A stretch of 64,000 nucleotides of DNA, taken from the NCBI RefSeq assembly GCF_001723175.1, contig NC_064654.1, forward strand, positions 3,658,001-3,722,000, read 5' to 3'. A model generated the notes under the pieces. It ran no database searches and was not told the DNA's origin. It saw nothing but the letters and a program-made list of their open reading frames with translations. This document shows positions 58,976-64,000 of the stretch, one piece after another (the first letter of the stretch is position 1; each line of letters opens with the position of its first letter). This DNA comes from Penicillium oxalicum (taxonomy: Eukaryota; Ascomycota; Eurotiomycetes; Eurotiales; Aspergillaceae). Both the position numbers and the translations under genes were made by a program.

Positions 58976-59868
58976 TCTCTCAACTCCGGTGTGCGGCGAT
59001 TGAAATTTCATCTAACTAGCCAAACGCGTCTCTCGCCATCTCTAGTTTTTCTGCTGGTAGTGAAGCTCTAGTGTCTTTGAATTATATGGGGTGAAACCTT
59101 CGCCATGTTTCCACGTTGATCTTTCTTTCTCAGTCGTGGACTGCGTAGAGTGTCAGCCCCGTATACTTTTTGCATGCCTGCATTCTCGTAGCCATTTGAT
59201 TGGGATGGTTCAAGATGTGGACTTTACCCAGCCCCGTTGTAAGAGTTCATGCTTCTCGGCCTATATAGTCGATCGGGCGTGAAGATCTCCCACATCCGCA
59301 TCTTCGTATTTTGAGTAATGCCGTTTGTCCCTCATAATATGGTCACATCATCTTTCTACACCCCTAATGTACTTCACCTGAGATGATTTCAATAAACAGG
59401 TAAACATGATGGCCCGCCAAGCATACCTCCTCCATCTAATCAGCACCGAGGCTGGCGACGCCCTGCACGGGTAACGAGCACATTCATCCAGTCACCATGG
59501 CTGTTCATCGCTCTCTCAGACCTCTATCCGCCTATTCTCTCCCGGTGCACACATGGCCATGGCTATGAGACGCTATTGGCATTGAGTGAACCAGCCTCTG
59601 AGGGGAATTCCACGCGGTGATGCAAAGAGCGGGGGGCCCTCTCTGCTTCCGGATTAGCGCAGCGCCTACAGTCGGGGCCCAAGCGTCGATCCATCGAGGT
59701 GAAGACGGATTCAACGGGATTCCTCGCCAAGTGGAAAAGGATTCCCCACTTGACCAACTCATGTGGATTTGGCACCTTCAACTGCTTTGATAATTTCTGT
59801 CATTTGACAGACTGTGCTTTCACCGACGATGCTCGCGTCCAGCCAAAGATCAAACTGAGCTCTGGAGA
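58976..59868. other. Intergenic region before the Ser/Pro-rich protein gene
   Basis: About 890 bp with no recognisable gene; presumed terminator of the regulator and promoter of the next gene. Confidence 0.55.
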
Positions 59869-61947
59869 ATGGCGCAGGTACGCCCTTCGGTTCCGGGGCG
59901 CAGCTCCTCCAGCGGCGCGTTTGAAAGCAAGCTCAGCCAACAACTATCACAATCCCAAATTCAAGCCGACCCTTTCTCGTCGCAACGAGAATATATGCCA
60001 CACTCACCCAAGTCACGATCACTTTCTGATGCCTCACGGCCTACAACCATGGCGCAGCCCTCGTCGGGGGACCTAAGTCGACCCCCCAGCAAGGACGACA
60101 GCGCCATCCCGTCCATACCAGCAACGCCGAGCAGATCGACGACGCTGCACCATCCGAACCTCTCACTGAATCTGAACTCCAAAGTCGCCCTATCTCCATC
60201 CATCACCAATCGTGCGCCCCTCTCCCCCAAACTCGACTCCACTCAAATCGCCTATGGATCGCCTGGCTCAGTCCTGCCACGACGCTCTCGCGGTCTTGAT
60301 TTCTCTCGCGCTTGCACCAATCTACATCATTCGACACTCGCAGAATCCTCGCCCGACTCCTCACCAACCGTTGGAGGGCGAGGTATGATGATTCCACAGC
60401 GGCGTAGCTCCCCAGGTCTCACCTCCGGCCCGCCATTTTCGACTTCTGGACCCGCAGACCGCACGGCGATCTCCAGTTCAGTCTCGAGTGTGAACATGAT
60501 GGAGTCTGATACCAGTAGTAGCGAAGATGATGATGACGCCATGATGGGTGACCGCGATGATGTGATTCTCAGCACGCCACAGGCAGCGAGGATGGGGAGT
60601 GCGTCCAGCCTCTTTGCGAGTGGTCCCGTTCAAAGCCCCGGCAACGAGTGGATGGGCGGTTACTCTCAAGCTGCGGCCAGCTTGATGAGCTTCCAGCGCG
60701 CTCGAATTCGCAAGGGGCGGAGCCGGCACAGCTCAAGCAGCGCCAGTGGGAATAGCTCCAAGCCGAGCCCAGGTCCCCATTCTCCCCCCGTGATGAAGAG
60801 CGTTGAAAATCCAGGAGCTGGTTATTTTGCGCCTCGGCATTCCATTCATTCCCGCCGTGAGTCCCTCAGTTTGGGCACTCGAGATCTGCGGCTGTCTGAT
60901 CTTAGCGACGATGGCGAGAGCCGTGGCGCTCGTGGAGGGAGTCCCTCTGGAGTATCGCATCCTGAAAGTGGCCCGCTGGGCGTGATTCGAAGAGCCGTGA
61001 CTCGTCGTGGAAGTCTCTTGGTAAGTCCATTCTATGCTTGGAGCACGTGTTCGCCCATGGTCAGGAGTTTCTCAGGCTGACCGACCACTCGCTGTTTCAC
61101 GTAGCCTAAAACAAAGACCTTTGCCCGGATCCGGGCTGCGCTGATGGAAGAAGGTGCGCCTGTCGATAGCGACATGAAACGTGAAGCGGAAGTCGTCCGG
61201 CAGGTCCGTGATACGGAGCCCGAGACATCCCCCCCTTTACATGCGGTTCCCTCGCTTCGGCCGTCGCAGCCGGGGCCAGATACGCTCGACATGGACCCCA
61301 CGGATACCGCGCCGAAGCCTGAAATGTCGATGGCTTCAGCCAACAGTTTCAGTAAGCATGCGAGCCAGAACTCTGGTGGGGTTGAATTCTGGAACGCCAT
61401 GGACGGACGATATCGCACTCCCCCTCCGACTCGGCAAGGGGGGTCGGTGTTCCCTACGGACGAGGACATCTCAATGGACTTGACTCCCTCCACCACCTTG
61501 GGGTCTGCGACCGAATCAAAGCAGCGGTCTCGATCTTCCACCCCGCATGCCCCGGGCATGTCCGCGATTGGAGAAATCTGTCGCAAGCGTCGCCGAGACG
61601 ACGATCTCGACCCAAACCTTTTCAAACGACGGGCCGTCTCGCCCAGCGTGAGTACGCAAGGAAGTCCCGTCTTGGCCCATTCGTCAACGATTGACACTAG
61701 TGGACCTAACATATGGGGTCCGCCGTCTAAGCTTGGACCTCCGTTCTCGGAGCGCCCAGTCGTGGAGCCTGGTAATGGCTTCAGCCCGAGCGAGGGCATG
61801 AGCAAAACCGGCAATGGTGGCAGTCCTGGTACTGGGAACACGCCCGGTGGCCACCGGACCAGCCTCCATGCAGGGACGACGAAGCGGGTCGGTCTGCAGG
61901 GCATGACCGAAGCTAGTGACGGATTTATGAATATGAGCATTGAGTGA
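59869..61947 (+). CDS. Ser/Pro-rich largely disordered fungal protein, function unknown
   Basis: Exons 59869-61020 and 61105-61947 (84 bp GTAAGT...GTAG intron) give 664 aa. The protein is mostly low-complexity Ser/Pro/Gly/Arg with islands that look conserved: LDFSRACTNLHHSTLAESSPDSSP, an acidic SDTSSSEDDDDAMMGD run, SLMSFQRARIRKGRSRHSSSS, and RRGSLL joined over the intron to PKTKTFARIRAALMEEGAPVD. The C-terminal part has IGEICRKRRRDDDLDPNLFKRR, a bipartite nuclear-signal-like segment. Many SP/TP sites suggest cyclin-dependent kinase control. I recall such proteins in other filamentous fungi but know no function; a nuclear role is inference. An alternative is a splice from the GTACGC at 59878, which would change the N-terminus. 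Confidence 0.75.
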
Positions 61948-62621
61948 ATTCTTGACCTGGGGTGGCCCCTTGGGGGCTTACCTCCCTGCACTCATTTTTG
62001 ATTTTCTCGGCGCGTATATTGGATTATGGGCTGGTTTATGATGGAAGCCGGTGCGAGGAGTTTTCGGGGCGGAGCTCACTTTTTTTGCTTATCTGCATGG
62101 TGTTCGAATGGACTAGTCAGAGATACACCTATTTTTATTCTTCGTTCTATGGAAATCCATCCATGTGAGCACACCCTGTGTTCTACGGCTCTCATTGACA
62201 TCGACTTGTAGGACGTGAGACTAGGGAGTTTCTTGCGGCGGGTTATGTCGTCAGACCGGACAAGTTACAGATGATTCGGAGACCTCGGGCATTCCTGCTT
62301 CCAAAGGTCTCCAACACAGGATGCATGAGATTGTCTCGATCATACGTATGTTTTCTTTTTACAATTTGAAGAGACATCAACATGCTTTCATCAATACTCA
62401 AGGCAAAAATACAGCAATTCAGAATCCTAAACTGCTCTTCTACTTGAGAGAATCAAACGTACAGCCAAGCCACGCGGAGAGTCCAGCCGCCAAAAACACG
62501 TGCGGGTCCCTTCCGCCCGACAGCTCCAACGGGTCCTCCACTTCCAGGTCAACATCCGCCTGTCTGTTGAATCTCCCCCCGTCTCCCTTCTGCGATCCGG
62601 TGCTGCTGCTTACGATTCGAC
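61948..62621. other. Intergenic region upstream of the capping protein gene
   Basis: About 670 bp, no gene seen. It contains an AACACGTGC element near 62495 in the proximal promoter. Confidence 0.55.
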
Positions 62622-64000
62622 ATGTCTTCGACCATTGAGCTTGTGTCGTCTTTTATTGAGGGCGCTCCTCCTGGCGAGGTATGGTGTCCATCCTTCCGCG
62701 GAGAGCTCTCTCCCTCGTCCAGCATTACCCCTCGTCCTTCAGTCGCCCCTCTACCAATCTCATGCGGCCCTTCACTCAAATCCGGCTCAACTTTGGCTGA
62801 CGTTCAGGTTCCGGTCTTTTTTCATTTAGCTCGCCGATGTTGTTGCTGGTACGAATTCCGCCTTTCCTTGCAATTAAATCCTAGCCGTCGCGACTGTCTT
62901 CCAAGCACTTGCCCGCAATGCACAATCTGTTGCTGGGATTCCTGCTGAGTCTTGACGCCCGATTATAGATGTGCAGACTCTGACCTCCGATGGCGACGAC
63001 ATTCTCCCTTCCCTTGCTCCCGCCTTTGCTCGATACAACGAGAGCCAGCTGGCCACCGTGAAGCTTCCTGGGTCAAGTCAAGAGGTGCGCGGAGTGAAAT
63101 ATCCATTATGAACGAGCCGTGCGTGATGGACCCGAAAGGTTCATTGGATGCTGATGAGCGGGCTGTCCTCAGGTGATTGTCAGCGAGTTCAACCGACTGG
63201 AAGACAACCGGTACTTCGACACAGAGAGCCAGACCTCATTTGAAATCGACCACACCACCCAGGTGAGCTTCTCTTCTCTTTGGTAGCCTCAACACCATTC
63301 ACGTACCGTGTCAGAAGATGACTGACCAAGATGCGATTAAAGACCGCCTCAAATGCGCAATCCCTACCTCTTGAATCCCAAAACGCCGATTTGATGTGAG
63401 AGTGAATCGATTGTACGCGCTCGCGTTGCGCTGTCTGACCTTTACCGCAGTAAATCCCTGCTTAAATCGCTCGGTGTTCACGCAAAAGAGCACTATCCCA
63501 ATTGCTCGTATGGTGTCTACCCCATCGAGAACGACTCAGCTGTGGCGATTCTTCTGGTTGCCAACCGCTACTCTCCCAACAACTTCTGGTACGTACCGAC
63601 TCGAGGATGTGATTTCCTTCTCAACGCACCCATTAGAGCTCTATCGGGCACGGAGTACCTTTGGCCCTCACTGATCTTGCTTCTTTTCTCAGGAACGGCC
63701 GTTTCCGCGCTATTTACCAGGTCCCCGTCTCCGCCGCGTCCACCTCCGTGACGGGTAAGATCCATGTGGATGTACATTACTATGAGGATGGCAATGTCGC
63801 CATGAATACCACGAAGCCGATCAAACTGTCAGTCAACTCAGTCACTGCCGAGTCCATCATCTCTCGCATTGCAATTGCCGAGCGCGACTACCAGGAGGAG
63901 CTGAATCGGGCCTTTGTGCAGATGGCCGAGGGTGCCTTTAAGGGACTCCGACGGCAGCTGCCCATCACCCGCCAGAAGGTGGAATGGGAGAAGGTTGGCG
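62622..64000 (+). CDS. cap1: F-actin capping protein subunit alpha (partial, cut by window end)
   Basis: Seven exons are inferred in the window: 62622-62678, 62830-62848, 62969-63084, 63173-63262, 63343-63395, 63451-63588 and 63693 to the edge. The gene continues past base 64000. The alpha subunit pairs with beta to cap barbed ends of actin filaments at cortical patches. The spliced start MSSTIELVSSFIEGAPPGELADVVADVQ, the segment LATVKLPGSSQEVIVSEFNRLEDNRYFD, then CSYGVYPIENDSAVAILLVANRYSPNNFWNGRFRAIYQV and GKIHVDVHYYEDGNVAM are clear family features. Exon 2 is only 19 bases. The acceptor of exon 5 (63342) is the least certain; an upstream AG at 63330 would add four residues but lies too close to the likely CTGAC branch site. 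Confidence 0.9.

Noticed and set aside
61032..61991. 319-codon minus-strand frame
   Set aside because: Antisense shadow of the Ser/Pro-rich gene; no motif, and the sense strand has a coherent two-exon structure.
63331..63342. Alternative acceptor at 63330 for capping protein exon 5, adding four residues
   Set aside because: It would lie only a few bases after the likely CTGAC branch site, and the extra residues do not fit my recollection of the family.

Overview
This window is nuclear DNA of a filamentous ascomycete. The gene content and protein similarities I recognise point to the Eurotiales (Aspergillus/Penicillium side). Genes are intron-containing with short introns (about 53-233 bp). 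Donors are mostly GTATGT/GTAAGT/GTACGT-like, and CTRAY-type branch sites sit close to the acceptors. Products include a fungal Yap1-type bZIP factor, a cerato-platanin, a GtaA-type glutaminase and two Zn2Cys6 regulators. I see no CRISPR array, transposon, prophage-like block or secondary-metabolite core enzyme. Exon joins were built by reading splice signals together with reading-frame and family continuity; they have not been checked against RNA.

Layout. 0.18-2.1 kb: Mtc6-like membrane protein (+). 2.5-4.8 kb: fungal four-TM protein with a long cytosolic tail (-), divergent from mitochondrial adrenodoxin/ferredoxin-NADP reductase at 5.1-6.9 kb (+). 7.1-7.5 kb: secreted cerato-platanin (-). 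8.8-8.9 kb: tRNA-Asn(GTT) (-). 8.9-12.2 kb: gene-poor stretch holding one long unassigned reading frame. 12.2-13.6 kb: seven-TM receptor (+). 14.4-15.6 kb: DOMON plus cytochrome b561 protein interrupted by one in-frame TGA (+). 16.7-19.5 kb: hormone-sensitive-lipase-type hydrolase (+). 20.2-21.5 kb: Ind1 Fe-S P-loop protein (-), divergent from Bfr2/AATF at 21.8-23.6 kb (+). 24.5-26.7 kb: glutaminase A family (+). 27.8-30.2 kb: DUF2433-type protein with an RGG tail (+). 32.0-34.0 kb: Yap1/NapA (-), then a 3.2 kb upstream region. 37.2-38.3 kb: Spf30 Tudor protein (+). 39.5-43.5 kb: NPC1-like sterol transporter (+). 44.6-48.2 kb: Kap123 importin (+). 49.0-49.2 kb: possible very small Cys-rich protein. 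49.9-52.3 kb: Zn2Cys6 factor (+). 54.2-55.0 kb: Mediator Med7 (-), divergent from a PAP2 lipid phosphatase at 55.4-56.5 kb (+). 57.3-59.0 kb: second Zn2Cys6 factor (+). 59.9-61.9 kb: Ser/Pro-rich protein (+). 62.6 kb to the end: F-actin capping protein alpha (+), cut by the window edge.

Most of this is ordinary housekeeping and regulatory content and does not form one pathway. Two mitochondrial iron-sulfur genes are present (ferredoxin reductase and Ind1), but 14 kb apart. The observations most worth checking are: the in-frame TGA placed directly after the fourth heme-ligand histidine of the b561 protein, with a hairpin just downstream; the last Yap1 intron, which splits the C-terminal redox cysteine domain; a 72-nt stop-free intron in Med7; very small coding exons (9 nt and 19 nt) in the DUF2433 and capping-protein genes; and the unannotated Cys-rich mini-ORF. 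I did not find evidence for a wholly new multi-gene system.
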